DNA of 56,005 bases from Virgibacillus halodenitrificans JCM 12304 (lineage in GTDB: Bacteria; Bacillota; Bacilli; Bacillales; Amphibacillaceae), in assembly GCF_001310895.1 (NCBI RefSeq), contig NZ_BAZS01000029.1:1-56005 (forward strand). The letters run 5' to 3'. The translations under genes and the position numbers were made by a program. Positions 36,319 to 44,542 of the stretch are shown in pieces (position 1 is the first letter of the stretch; the number at the start of each line of letters is the position of its first letter). A model generated the notes under the pieces. The model had not been told where the DNA came from and ran no database searches. It worked only from the letters and a program-made list of their open reading frames with translations.

Positions 36319-37237
36319 TGATATTCTCTCCAATCAAATCAAAGAATTTATCTTCCAGCTTTGTTTTAGTTACATTTACCTGATAAATTAAAATATCTTG
36401 TTCTACCAATTTTTTTATAATAGAAGGTACATCTTTTCTGTCTGTTTCAAAGGAGAGGATATTACCCTTATGTTCTGGTTTGAATTCGTACTTATTTCTA
36501 AGGATGCTTGCTGCTTTTTCAATTGGTTCTGCTTCCAGGTTTACTTCTATTAATTTTACCTGCTCTGTTTCAACAGGTTCATTTACTTCCTGAATTGCTA
36601 CGAGCTGTCCATTTTTTATAACGCCTATCTTGTCACACATCAGTTCAATTTCTGAAAGCAAATGACTTGAAATAATCACAGCTACATTTTCTTTCTCTGC
36701 AAGATTTCTAATGTATTGACGAATTTCCCTAATTCCAGCCGGATCCAGTCCGTTTGTAGGCTCGTCCAAGATGAGTATAGATGGACTATGCAAAAGTGCC
36801 TGAGCAATACCTAATCGTTGCCGCATACCTAAAGAGTATTTTTTTACTTTTTCGTTTATCGGTTTCTCCAGCCCAACGAGTTTAATAACTTCCTTAATTC
36901 GTTCTTTTGTTATGCCCGGGGTCATCCGAGCATAGTGCATTAGATTTTGCCATCCAGTCATAAAGGGGTACATCTCTGGATTTTCAACAATGGCGCCTAC
37001 TTCTCTGATCGCCTCTTTAAAATTACTTTTGATACTATTTCCAAGTATATGTATGTCGCCATCGGTTGGTTTCATTAATCCGACCATCATACGTATCGTT
37101 GTCGTTTTACCAGCTCCATTAGGTCCAATTAATCCAAATACTTCTCCTTTATGAATGGTAAAAGACAGGTCTTTAATAATATGATTCTTGCCGATCTTTT
37201 TTTCCAGATTAATTAATTCCATTGCTGCTTCTGACAT
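36311..37237 (-). CDS. ABC exporter ATP-binding protein (BcrA/YxlF type)
   Basis: 308-residue ATPase. Walker A GPNGAGKTTT (residue ~40), Q loop VENPEMYPFMTG, signature YSLGMRQRLGIAQAL, Walker B ILILDEPTNGLDPAG, switch His in ISSHLLSE. A C-terminal extension of about 90 residues is typical for the bacitracin/lantibiotic-exporter-like DrrA/BcrA group, so drug or peptide efflux or cell-envelope stress is possible but not shown. ATG at 37237 follows GGGAGG. The permease start overlaps its stop by 8 bp. No two-component genes are next to it. Confidence 0.9.
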   Translation of the reverse strand: MSEAAMELINLEKKIGKNHIIKDLSFTIHKGEVFGLIGPNGAGKTTTIRMMVGLMKPTDGDIHILGNSIKSNFKEAIREVGAIVENPEMYPFMTGWQNLMHYARMTPGITKERIKEVIKLVGLEKPINEKVKKYSLGMRQRLGIAQALLHSPSILILDEPTNGLDPAGIREIRQYIRNLAEKENVAVIISSHLLSEIELMCDKIGVIKNGQLVAIQEVNEPVETEQVKLIEVNLEAEPIEKAASILRNKYEFKPEHKGNILSFETDRKDVPSIIKKLVEQDILIYQVNVTKTKLEDKFFDLIGENIIE

Positions 37238-37329
37238 ATAGTAACCCTCCCATTTTCTGATTATTACCTTGTACGATATCGTCATTTAAAAAGTTTCAAA
37301 TGAATGGAGTGGAACTTACTATTAAAGCT

Positions 37330-37400
37330 TCTGCTGCAAATGTTTGGGTACAAACGTATTTTGTTCATTCATAGTTGGAGGAAACTGCGAACTAACTAAG
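37330..37400 (-). repeat. Composite intergenic repeat, copy E (3' module only, inverted)
   Basis: Minus-strand reading: GTTAGTTCGCAGTTTCCTCC, AACTATGAATGAACAAAATA, CGTTTGTACCCAAACATTTG, CAGCAG. This nearly repeats positions 69-131 in opposite orientation; no half-unit array is attached. Confidence 0.75.
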
Positions 37401-37409
37401 AATATAGAG

Positions 37410-37560
37410 GCTGCCTAAATCACCGCTACGGGGAAATATTCCGCTTTCCGCGGGCGGCTGATGAGCCTCCTCATGCTATCGCATTCCGGGGTCTCATCGA
37501 GGCCTCTCCTCCCGCAGGAGTCTCCATATTTCCCCTTCGCTAAGGTGTATATCTCAAAGC
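37410..37560. repeat. GC-rich Bacillaceae intergenic palindromic repeat
   Basis: GGGGAAATATTCCGC ... CCGCGGGCGGCTGATGAGCC ... CTCCCGCAGGAGTC ... ATATTTCCCC. The ends pair (GGGGAAATAT / ATATTTCCCC) and the interior forms further stems. This type is common in Bacillaceae genomes and is much more GC-rich than its surroundings. Confidence 0.7.
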
Positions 37561-37613
37561 TATTAAAGATAAGAGCTACTTATTCAATACCTCAAATTAA
37601 TCAATAGCACATA

Positions 37614-37756
37614 CCAATTGATTGGAGCGGAGGAAGCGGCTGAGGCCATGCCGGGCGGCAAAGAAGACACTGTGAGGTTACGAACAGATGTCGCGCTTGT
37701 ACCCGGAGGTGTGAAAGCGTCCGCCTGAAACGCAAATCAATGGGTGCTTCCTCTGT
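37614..37756. repeat. Second GC-rich Bacillaceae intergenic repeat
   Basis: Begins CCAATTGATTGGAGCGGAGG and ends GCGTCCGCCTGAAACGCAAA-TCAATGGGTGCTTCCTC. The ends are complementary (TTGATTGGAGC... / ...AATCAATGG, GGAGGAAGC / GCTTCCTC), so the unit can fold into one long hairpin. Known as a recurrent type in Bacillaceae intergenic regions. Confidence 0.65.
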
Positions 37757-37783
37757 AAAATGAATTACTTCATTCTCCACAAA

Positions 37784-37812
37784 TTACGTCGCAGTTTATC
37801 TATTTTTTGACT
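37784..37812. repeat. Composite intergenic repeat, terminal fragment (copy F)
   Basis: CACAAATTACGTCGCAGTTT followed by ATCTAT matches the outer end of copy B (GCAAATTACTTCGCAGTATA, ATCTAT at 6113-6139) almost base for base. Confidence 0.55.
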
Positions 37813-37846
37813 CAATAACCACAACATACATTTTAGAAACGAATTA

Positions 37847-37886
37847 AAAAAGCTTATGAAACATTAATTTATGTTCCATAAGCAAT
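37847..37886 (-). terminator. Terminator after the yfhE-like gene
   Basis: On the minus strand GCTTATGGAACAT pairs with ATGTTTCATAAGC (one mismatch) around AAATTA, followed by T6. Confidence 0.85.
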
Positions 37887-37896
37887 CTTTAAATTG

Positions 37897-38055
37897 TTAT
37901 TTAATTAAATCAGGATTTTCTTTCTTCGCCTGTTTTACACGAGGTTTTCTGTAACCACCTGCCATATCAGCTTGCTTAAAATCTTTTGCGTAGTGTACCT
38001 CCTGTGCATCGGAGAGTTGTTTATTTTTTGTTGGCTGATATTGAGTATTCTTCAT
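37897..38055 (-). CDS. yfhE: YfhE family small protein
   Basis: 52-residue basic protein with LSDAQEVHYAKDFKQADMAGGYR, the core of the YfhE family (in B. subtilis about 36 residues, with SAQEVLYS-type sequence). Function unknown. ATG at 38055 follows AAAGGGTAG on the minus strand, and a terminator lies right after the stop. Compared with B. subtilis it carries a C-terminal basic extension (PRVKQAKKENPDLIK). No membrane segment. Confidence 0.85.
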   Translation of the reverse strand: MKNTQYQPTKNKQLSDAQEVHYAKDFKQADMAGGYRKPRVKQAKKENPDLIK

Positions 38056-38216
38056 TATAAACTACCCTTTCTTTGTGGATATTATTGTTCTATACATGTC
38101 TTTTCCCGTCTAAATTAAATTAAAACATCTGTTATTAAAGTCTTTCGCTTACATGCTATTAAGGGTATAATTTAGATAATTGGGAATAAAATGTCAACTA
38201 CTTATGAGGTGAGGAA

Positions 38217-39365
38217 ATGAGAGAAGTTGTTATTATAGAGGGCTGTCGTACGGCTGTAGGGAAAAGAAAAGGTTTATTTGCTAACTACCGTTCAGACGAG
38301 CTTGCTGCTATCGTTCTAAAAGAACTGGTAAATCGTAGTGGCGTCAGTAAGGAATTTGTGGAAGATGTTATTCTGGGGTGTGTTACTCAAATTAACGAAC
38401 AGGGAGGCAATGTCGCTCGTACCGCATCCTTAATTGCTGGGTTCCCTGTTCAAGTGCCAGGCGTAACCATTGATCGTCAATGTGGCTCGAGTCAGCAGGC
38501 GGTTCACTTTGGAGCCCAAGCCATTGCATCAGGAGATATGGATGTTGTAATCGCTGGTGGCATTGAAAGTATGTCAAGATCTCCTATGTTTTCTAATATG
38601 GGAAGCATTAAACCAAGTAAAAAGCTTACGGATAAATATGAAATTGTTAACCAAGGTATTTCAGCGGAAAAAATAGCTGAGCAATGGAATTTATCGAGAA
38701 GGGATCTGGATGAATTTGCTTTGCGAAGTCATAAAAATGCTTTACAGGCTATAGAGAGTGGATACTATAATAGAGAAATTGTTCCGGTTGGGATACAAAC
38801 AGAAGAGGGTGAGTCGATTTTAGAGCAGGATGAGGGGCCAAGAAAGGGAACCACATTAGAAGCCTTGGCTGGTTTAAATCCTGTGTTTAAAGAGGATGGG
38901 AAAATTACTGCTGGAAATGCAAGTCAGATGAGTGATGGTGCCAGTGCCGTATTACTAATGTCTAAGGAAAAAGCAGACAAATTAGGCGTAAAGCCAAAAG
39001 CTAGAATTATTACACGTACGGTTGTAGGATCTGACCCAACATTAATGCTAACAGGACCCATTGCGGCAACAAAAAAAGCACTGGATAAAGCAGGGCTTGA
39101 TATACAGGACATCGATCGATATGAAGTAAACGAGGCATTTGCACCAGTCCCACTTGCTTGGCTTAAGGATATGCAGGCAGATATCTCTAAACTTAACGTT
39201 AACGGTGGCGCAATTGCACTTGGTCATCCACTTGGCGCAACTGGCACCAAATTACTCGTTTCTCTACTACATGAATTGGAAAGGATAAAAGGAAGGTATG
39301 GACTTCTTGCTATATGTGAAGGAATGGGGATGGCAAATGCAACTATTATTGAAAGAATAAAGTAA
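38217..39365 (+). CDS. Thiolase (acetyl-CoA acyltransferase)
   Basis: 382-residue thiolase that condenses or cleaves acyl-CoA. Nucleophilic Cys in TIDRQCGSSQQAVHFG (residue ~88), then NEAFAPVPLAW and GGAIALGHPLGATGTK with the His, and the second catalytic Cys in AICEGMGMANATIIE. That last motif differs from the usual C-GGGQG, which suggests a more specialised thiolase. ATG at 38217 follows GAGGTGAGG. It is transcribed alone, between yfhE and a terminator, and is not next to other fatty-acid genes, so degradative versus synthetic use cannot be told. Confidence 0.87.
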   Translation: MREVVIIEGCRTAVGKRKGLFANYRSDELAAIVLKELVNRSGVSKEFVEDVILGCVTQINEQGGNVARTASLIAGFPVQVPGVTIDRQCGSSQQAVHFGAQAIASGDMDVVIAGGIESMSRSPMFSNMGSIKPSKKLTDKYEIVNQGISAEKIAEQWNLSRRDLDEFALRSHKNALQAIESGYYNREIVPVGIQTEEGESILEQDEGPRKGTTLEALAGLNPVFKEDGKITAGNASQMSDGASAVLLMSKEKADKLGVKPKARIITRTVVGSDPTLMLTGPIAATKKALDKAGLDIQDIDRYEVNEAFAPVPLAWLKDMQADISKLNVNGGAIALGHPLGATGTKLLVSLLHELERIKGRYGLLAICEGMGMANATIIERIK

Positions 39366-39471
39366 GCGAAAAAAATTTTGTAGAATATGATATAGCTTAA
39401 TAAATATATGACCGTACAAGCTGTCTCATAAGGACATTGCCTATATAAACAAATAATAAATTTCCTGTTTT

Positions 39472-39497
39472 AAAAAGCCTTCCACGGCTTTTTTTTG
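39472..39497 (+). terminator. Terminator after the thiolase gene
   Basis: Stem AAAAAGCC / GGCTTTTT with a 6-nt loop and further Ts. Confidence 0.85.
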
Positions 39498-39562
39498 CGT
39501 TGTTTTAATCCTTTTAGGGTACATATAGATAAAATTAAATAAATATAAAGGGAGAAATAAAC

Positions 39563-40861
39563 ATGTACCAGAAAAAGTTTTGGATGAAAGTGAGAGGAAG
39601 TTATTGGTTTGTTCCATTATTATATGGTATTACCTCTATTCTCCTTGTGATAGGAAGTATGTTTGCTGATAAGTGGATTATAGGCAGCTTCAAAGATAGC
39701 CTGCCCTCCATACTGTTAACAAACTCTGGCATAGCAAAGGAATTGTATGGTTCGTTAGTTACTGCCATTTTAACAATGACTACAATAAGTTTTTCTGTAA
39801 TAATGGTTGTTTTAACTACATACTCCACACAGTTTTCACCTAGAACACTTCAGGATTTTATGCGGAGCAAAATGACACATCACGTGCTTGGCGTTTATTG
39901 TTTTGGTTTTATATATGCATTATTAAATTTAGTATTGGCTGGAAAAGAAAATACTTTTTTAGGACCAATTTTTATGGTATTTATTGCGATTACCTCGTTG
40001 GCATTCTTTATTTATTTCATTCACCATTCTGCAAGGTGGCTACAGGTGAATAACCTTGTGGGCAAATTAAGAAAAGATGCTACAAGAGTAATTCGTGATA
40101 CGTTTAAGGAAAGTCACTTCCCGGAAAATGAAAAGTGGGATTCCGAGGAAATTAAAAAAATAAAGCAAACCAATATGGAAACGATATACGCAATGAACCC
40201 AGGATATGTTCAACATGTAGAATGGACAGAACTCATAAAATGGGCAATAAAGAAAGATTGTGTCATTGAGGTTCAGGTAAATACGGGTGATTTTCTTCCA
40301 GAAGGATATCCTATCATGCATGTGTATCAAGTGGATAAGAAGATTAATAAAAAAGAAATCAATCATTTGCTTGTCGTTGGCCAAGAGAGGACAGATATCC
40401 AGGATGCGGAATTTATGTTACAAAAACTCGTGGAAATTTCGCTGAAAGCTATTTCACCAGCAATGAATGATCCCCACACGGCAATTAATTGTATTAATCG
40501 TATCGGAACAGCACTAGCGGATATAGGACGACATTATAAAGAAATCAATTATTTTTCTGACCAAGAAGGTCAATTACGTATTATGCGTACCCCAAAAAAA
40601 TTTGAAGACTATCTATATAAAAGTTTTTACCAAATCATGAATTATGGTAAAGACGATGTGTCTATACTTTATAGTCTGATTGAAGTATTATATAATTTGG
40701 CATTAGTAAGTGATTTAAACATAAAACGAAAGATTTGGGATTTTCATTTTTACATTATTGAGGGGATTAACTGGGATTGTTTGCATGAAATGGATCGTAA
40801 TCACTTAAGTCATATCTATGATAAATTTAAAGCATGTTGTAACATGGAAAAAACTACGTAA
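39563..40861 (+). CDS. DUF2254 family membrane protein
   Basis: 432 residues with four membrane helices in the first 160 (FVPLLYGITSILLVIGSMF, then helices around residues 62-82, 110-127 and 135-155), followed by a large cytoplasmic domain. DUF2254 signatures seen: YSTQFSPRTLQDFMRS, the IHHSARWLQVNNL stretch, GDFLPEGYPIM and SPAMNDPHTAINCINRIG. Function is unknown. First gene of a run with CapA, DUF368 and YdbP (gaps of 20, 29 and 44 bp, no terminator inside). Confidence 0.88.
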   Translation: MYQKKFWMKVRGSYWFVPLLYGITSILLVIGSMFADKWIIGSFKDSLPSILLTNSGIAKELYGSLVTAILTMTTISFSVIMVVLTTYSTQFSPRTLQDFMRSKMTHHVLGVYCFGFIYALLNLVLAGKENTFLGPIFMVFIAITSLAFFIYFIHHSARWLQVNNLVGKLRKDATRVIRDTFKESHFPENEKWDSEEIKKIKQTNMETIYAMNPGYVQHVEWTELIKWAIKKDCVIEVQVNTGDFLPEGYPIMHVYQVDKKINKKEINHLLVVGQERTDIQDAEFMLQKLVEISLKAISPAMNDPHTAINCINRIGTALADIGRHYKEINYFSDQEGQLRIMRTPKKFEDYLYKSFYQIMNYGKDDVSILYSLIEVLYNLALVSDLNIKRKIWDFHFYIIEGINWDCLHEMDRNHLSHIYDKFKACCNMEKTT

Positions 40862-40881
40862 AAATTGTGGGGACATAAGAG

Positions 40882-42036
40882 ATGGCTATTAAAAAATCAA
40901 TATATTTTCCAGTGGTATTACTGCTGATGTTGTTTTTAGCAGGATGCCAAGGAAGTAATCCAGATACTCAGGTTGAAAATCACAAAAAGAAAGATACCTA
41001 TCTTTCAGAAAAAGATAAGATGAATAAACAAATTACGTTGTCTGCTGTTGGAGATATCTTGATTCATGACCGGGTATATGATGATGCGAGAGTAAAAGAT
41101 ACATTTAATTTTATGCCTATGTTAGATCGTGTGGACAGTTATTTAAAAGCTTCGTCTGTTACATTTGCTAATCAAGAAACAATGGTTGGTGGGGAAGAAA
41201 TTGGCTTATCGGGTTATCCAAGATTTAATAGTCCATACGAAATTGGTGAGGCATTAAAGAAAGCAGGCGTGGATGTCGTTTCGCTTGCAAATAACCATAC
41301 CCTTGACCATGGTGAAGAAGCAATCCACAATGCCATTAACTATTGGAAAGAAAAAGATATGATGTATACTGGGGCTTATGAAAGCAAAGCAGACCAAGAA
41401 AAACTACGAATCTATGAGACAAATGAGGATATATCCTTAGCTTTTCTGGCATATACCTATGGTACAAACGGGATAACAGAACCGGAAAACAAGGATTATT
41501 TAGTCAATCAAATAGACGAGCAACAAATAGCAACAGAAATAGCTGAAGCAGAAAAGCAAGCAGATGTCGTTGTGCTGAGCCTTCATTTTGGAGATGAGTA
41601 TGAAAGGTTACCTAATGAGAGACAAAAAGATTTAGTTCAATTTGCTACCGATCAAGGGGCAGACATCATTCTAGGCCATCATCCCCATGTTTTACAACCT
41701 GTTGAGTGGATGGAGGGGAAAGGTGGAAAAAGGAGTTTTGTTATTTATTCCTTAGGAAACTTTTTATCTGGTCAGGACGAATTTTACCGAAGAATTGGTG
41801 GAGTACTAACGTTAACTCTTACAAAGGAAGAGAAGAAGGGTGAAGAGGCTAAAGTGAAAATTAGTAACCCACAATTTCTACCGACATTTGTAACGTTTAC
41901 GAATGAATCAGACTACAAGGTAGTCCCAATGTATCAGCTTAAGGAAACGGATTTACCTGATGCGAAAAAGCATTATAACGAGATTAAGGATCATATGACA
42001 CGGTGGATGGAAGAGCTTCAATTTCCGGAACAGTGA
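40882..42036 (+). CDS. CapA family lipoprotein (poly-gamma-glutamate capsule-type)
   Basis: 384 residues. Signal peptide with lipobox LAGC (Cys22), so a membrane-anchored extracellular protein. The PGA_cap/metallophosphoesterase-like domain shows SAVGDILIHDRV, ANQETMVGG, FNSPYEIGEAL, VVSLANNHTLDHG, LSLHFGDEY, ILGHHPHVLQPVEW and YSLGNFLSGQ. In Bacillus CapA/PgsA is needed for poly-gamma-glutamate export, but no pgsBC genes are here. A hydrolase or anchor role in the envelope is an inference. Confidence 0.88.
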   Translation: MAIKKSIYFPVVLLLMLFLAGCQGSNPDTQVENHKKKDTYLSEKDKMNKQITLSAVGDILIHDRVYDDARVKDTFNFMPMLDRVDSYLKASSVTFANQETMVGGEEIGLSGYPRFNSPYEIGEALKKAGVDVVSLANNHTLDHGEEAIHNAINYWKEKDMMYTGAYESKADQEKLRIYETNEDISLAFLAYTYGTNGITEPENKDYLVNQIDEQQIATEIAEAEKQADVVVLSLHFGDEYERLPNERQKDLVQFATDQGADIILGHHPHVLQPVEWMEGKGGKRSFVIYSLGNFLSGQDEFYRRIGGVLTLTLTKEEKKGEEAKVKISNPQFLPTFVTFTNESDYKVVPMYQLKETDLPDAKKHYNEIKDHMTRWMEELQFPEQ

Positions 42037-42065
42037 GCATACTAGTCAAATCAGGAGGAAATAGA

Positions 42066-42905
42066 ATGGAATGGAAAAATATTTATCGTGGCATGTTAAT
42101 GGGAGCAAGTGATGTAATTCCAGGAGTTAGTGGAGGAACGATAGCAGTATTGCTTGGAATTTACGACAGGTTGATTGCTTCAGTTAATGGGGTGTTAAGT
42201 AAAAACTGGAAAAAACAGTTAGGCTTTTTGGTTCCTTTAGCAATTGGTGTTGGGACAGCAATCTTACTTTTAAGTAAATTAATCGAATGGTTATTTGAAC
42301 ACTTTCCGGGCCCTACACAATTCTTCTTTTTGGGGTTGATTATTGGGGTATTACCTTATTTGTTTCATAAGGCAGATGCAAAGCACTCCTTTAAGATGAA
42401 TCATGTGATTTTACTTGTAATTGGCGCTGTTATAGTGGGCTCCATGGTGTTTTTAAATGCTGGTGAGGTTGGAGTCATGACAAAACTACAGCCTTCTGAT
42501 TATATTTTACTTTTCTTTTCCGGATTTGTTGCAAGTAGTGCAATGATTCTTCCCGGGATTAGTGGATCGTTCATGCTTTTAATTCTTGGGGTGTATCCAA
42601 CAGTGATCGGTGCCATAAGCAATATGCATTTAGATATTATTGCTGTAACAGGTGTAGGGATTTTACTTGGTATTGTTGTAATGAGTAAAATTATAAACTA
42701 TTTCCTGACTAATTACAGAACAGGAACGTTTGCTTTAATTATCGGTTTAGTTATTGGTTCCATTGTTGTTGTATTTCCTGGATGGCCATCAACGACTAAT
42801 TTGCTTTTATTAAGTATTGTTGCTTTCGGTGCAGGCCTTTTTGCAGCTACATTCTCGGTAAGGTCGAATATAAGGATGAAGCATAGAAAAAGACAAACCG
42901 TGTGA
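42066..42905 (+). CDS. popT: DUF368 membrane protein, undecaprenyl-phosphate translocase (PopT type)
   Basis: 279 residues, about eight membrane helices, with the twin family motifs GASDVIPGVSGGTIAVLLGIYDR near the N-terminus and MILPGISGSFMLLILGVYP near residue 165. DUF368 proteins have been identified as translocases that return undecaprenyl phosphate to the inner leaflet, alongside the DedA family. ATG at 42066 follows AGGAGG; the in-frame codons upstream lie inside capA and precede this site. The name is given by family membership. Confidence 0.85.
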   Translation: MEWKNIYRGMLMGASDVIPGVSGGTIAVLLGIYDRLIASVNGVLSKNWKKQLGFLVPLAIGVGTAILLLSKLIEWLFEHFPGPTQFFFLGLIIGVLPYLFHKADAKHSFKMNHVILLVIGAVIVGSMVFLNAGEVGVMTKLQPSDYILLFFSGFVASSAMILPGISGSFMLLILGVYPTVIGAISNMHLDIIAVTGVGILLGIVVMSKIINYFLTNYRTGTFALIIGLVIGSIVVVFPGWPSTTNLLLLSIVAFGAGLFAATFSVRSNIRMKHRKRQTV

Positions 42906-42949
42906 AAATGTTTAAAATAAAAGTAATAGATGAGTAAGGAGTGTAAAGA

Positions 42950-43270
42950 ATGGAGCATATAAAAACAGCAGAAAATTTTAATGAAATTATAAAGAGTGAA
43001 GAACCTGTAATTATTAAGTTTTTTGCAGATTGGTGTCCTGACTGCAAACGAATGGACATGTTTATTGGGGAAGTAATGGAAGAGTTTCAAAATTATAAAT
43101 GGTATCAGATTAACAGTGATGAAGTTGAGGGAATTGCTCAAAAGTATGAGGTAATGGGGATTCCAAGTATTTTAATCTTCCAAAATGGTGAAAAGAAGGC
43201 ACATCAACATAGTGCCTATACTAAAACACCTGAATCTGTAACAGAATTCTTGCATCAGCAATTAGGTTAA
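42950..43270 (+). CDS. ydbP: Thioredoxin-like protein (YdbP)
   Basis: 106-residue cytoplasmic thioredoxin fold with active site WCPDC (residues ~28-32) and cis-Pro in MGIPSILIF. FADWCPDCKRMDMFIGE and KKAHQHSAYTKTPE match B. subtilis YdbP. Dithiol CxxC suggests oxidoreductase activity; the target is unknown. Last gene of the envelope cluster, followed by a strong terminator. Confidence 0.88.
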   Translation: MEHIKTAENFNEIIKSEEPVIIKFFADWCPDCKRMDMFIGEVMEEFQNYKWYQINSDEVEGIAQKYEVMGIPSILIFQNGEKKAHQHSAYTKTPESVTEFLHQQLG

Positions 43271-43276
43271 TAAACA

Positions 43277-43317
43277 AAATAGCGGCCCTCCCCCTAGAAG
43301 GAGGAGCCGCTATTTTT
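43277..43317 (+). terminator. Terminator of the DUF2254-CapA-DUF368-YdbP operon
   Basis: Stem AAATAGCGGC(C)CTCC / GGAG(GA)GCCGCTATTT with T-rich tail. Confidence 0.9.
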
Positions 43318-43359
43318 ATGCAAAAAGATAACCTAAGGGTGGACACACTAGTTCTCAAA

Positions 43360-43760
43360 ATGGATAAGCTGCGAAGTAATTTGGTAGGGATACAAATTCC
43401 CGTTTTAAAAAAATCCAATATAGCTAATCCCTGAATATTTAGGGCAAACTTCTTTGCTTTCCAGCCATAATTCATTTTCCGGCGGATTATCTCGCTCTGC
43501 TGCCGATTAGTTTGTTCTCCGGCGGATTATCTCGCTCTGCTGCCGATTAGTTTGTTCTCCGGCGGATTATCTCGCTCTGCTGCCGATTAAATTGTTCTCC
43601 GGCTGATAGTTTCGCTCTGCTGCCGATTAAATTGCTCTCCGGCTGATAATTTCGCTCTGCTGCCGATTAAATTGCTCTCCGGCGGATAACCTCCGCTCCG
43701 CTGCTGATTGTCCCAATACTAGTACGCAGTTCTCTCCAACTGTGCAGCCAATAAGTTATA
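43360..43760 (+). repeat. Composite intergenic repeat, copy G (most complete)
   Basis: 5' end GCTGCGAAGTAATTTG (43367-43382), then the 5' module (AAATTCCCGTTTTAAAAAAA, TATAGCTAATCCCTGAA) to about 43450. Six tandem 40-bp units follow (43472-43712), each made of a half-unit TTGTTCTCCGGCGGATTATC and a half-unit TCGCTCTGCTGCCGATTAGT; the first copies are nearly identical, later ones vary. Then ACTAGTACGCAGTTCTCTCC and a truncated 3' module. No gene lies in 43318-43789. Confidence 0.85.
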
Positions 43761-43789
43761 TGGAATAATGATTGTTCCAAGGTATTATT

Positions 43790-44422
43790 CTAGTCTTGTA
43801 AAGTGAAGTCAAGTTTATTATTGGAGGTAATCGTTAGTTTGCCATTACGTAAGGGGATATTGTTCCCTTCTACAGATATGTCAGTGATTTTCTCAAACTC
43901 CTCCAAATCAATTAAGCCATCTTGTATTTCTTGTATAGTAGTATTGTTAATATATTCACGGTCGTTCGGTATATTTTTCTGCTTTCCCCATTCAATTATA
44001 AAGGGAAAGACGCTCTCTGATTCCGGAAACAACATGCGCCACTGCAAATTGGTACCGTCCGGCTTCTCGCGTTCGCCAGCAATAGGACCAGCGAAGGAAT
44101 AGTCCAACTTAGTTAACCTCTCAATAAGTGGATCCATCTGTTCTGTACGGAGAGCATATTGAATTGGCCCTTCTCTGTTTTCCTCAAAAGCCACAACGAG
44201 TTGTTTAATTAAGGGATTGTCTGATTGATCCGCAATCTCCTCATTAAAGATACCCAGCCATTCTATATAGCAATCATTTCGGAAATACGCTAGGTAGTTA
44301 AAGGTTCCCCAGTTTTCGTGTCTTCCACCCTTAACGATCTTGCAATTATAAGTTTCCCCAAATAATTGAGCCGATTGAGCAGGATCCTTTGCAGCAATGA
44401 CGATATGATCAATTCCAAGCAT
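43790..44422 (-). CDS. VOC superfamily protein (glyoxalase-like domain)
   Basis: About 210 residues. It opens with MLGIDHIVIAAKDPAQSA, the first beta-alpha unit of a glyoxalase/extradiol dioxygenase fold, with His as a likely metal ligand. ENWGTFNYLAYF and CYIEWLGIF (Glu ligand) follow, with a second half from residue ~85. It belongs to the glyoxalase_3-like group; no reaction is known. ATG at 44422 is favoured by homology, although an ATG at 44443 also has an AGAGG before it. Confidence 0.8.
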   Translation of the reverse strand: MLGIDHIVIAAKDPAQSAQLFGETYNCKIVKGGRHENWGTFNYLAYFRNDCYIEWLGIFNEEIADQSDNPLIKQLVVAFEENREGPIQYALRTEQMDPLIERLTKLDYSFAGPIAGEREKPDGTNLQWRMLFPESESVFPFIIEWGKQKNIPNDREYINNTTIQEIQDGLIDLEEFEKITDISVEGNNIPLRNGKLTITSNNKLDFTLQD

Positions 44423-44542
44423 ATCCTTCCAACTCCCTTTCATTTTCCTCTATTATAGTAATAAGAAAAAAGAAACGCTAATACCTTTTATATAAAGTTT
44501 GATATAGTACAGATAAGAAGACATAAAAAGCAGGTGGATAAA

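Noticed and set aside
37410-37756. GC-rich blocks as tRNA or structured RNA genes
   Set aside because: No cloverleaf or T-loop is seen, and both match repeat types common in Bacillaceae intergenic DNA.
42713-43141. A 142-codon frame antisense to DUF368 and ydbP
   Set aside because: It is a shadow of two well-recognised genes and has no start signals.
43472-43712. Regular 40-bp repeats looked like a CRISPR array
   Set aside because: The units follow each other without unique spacers, each unit splits into two related halves, and no cas genes are near.
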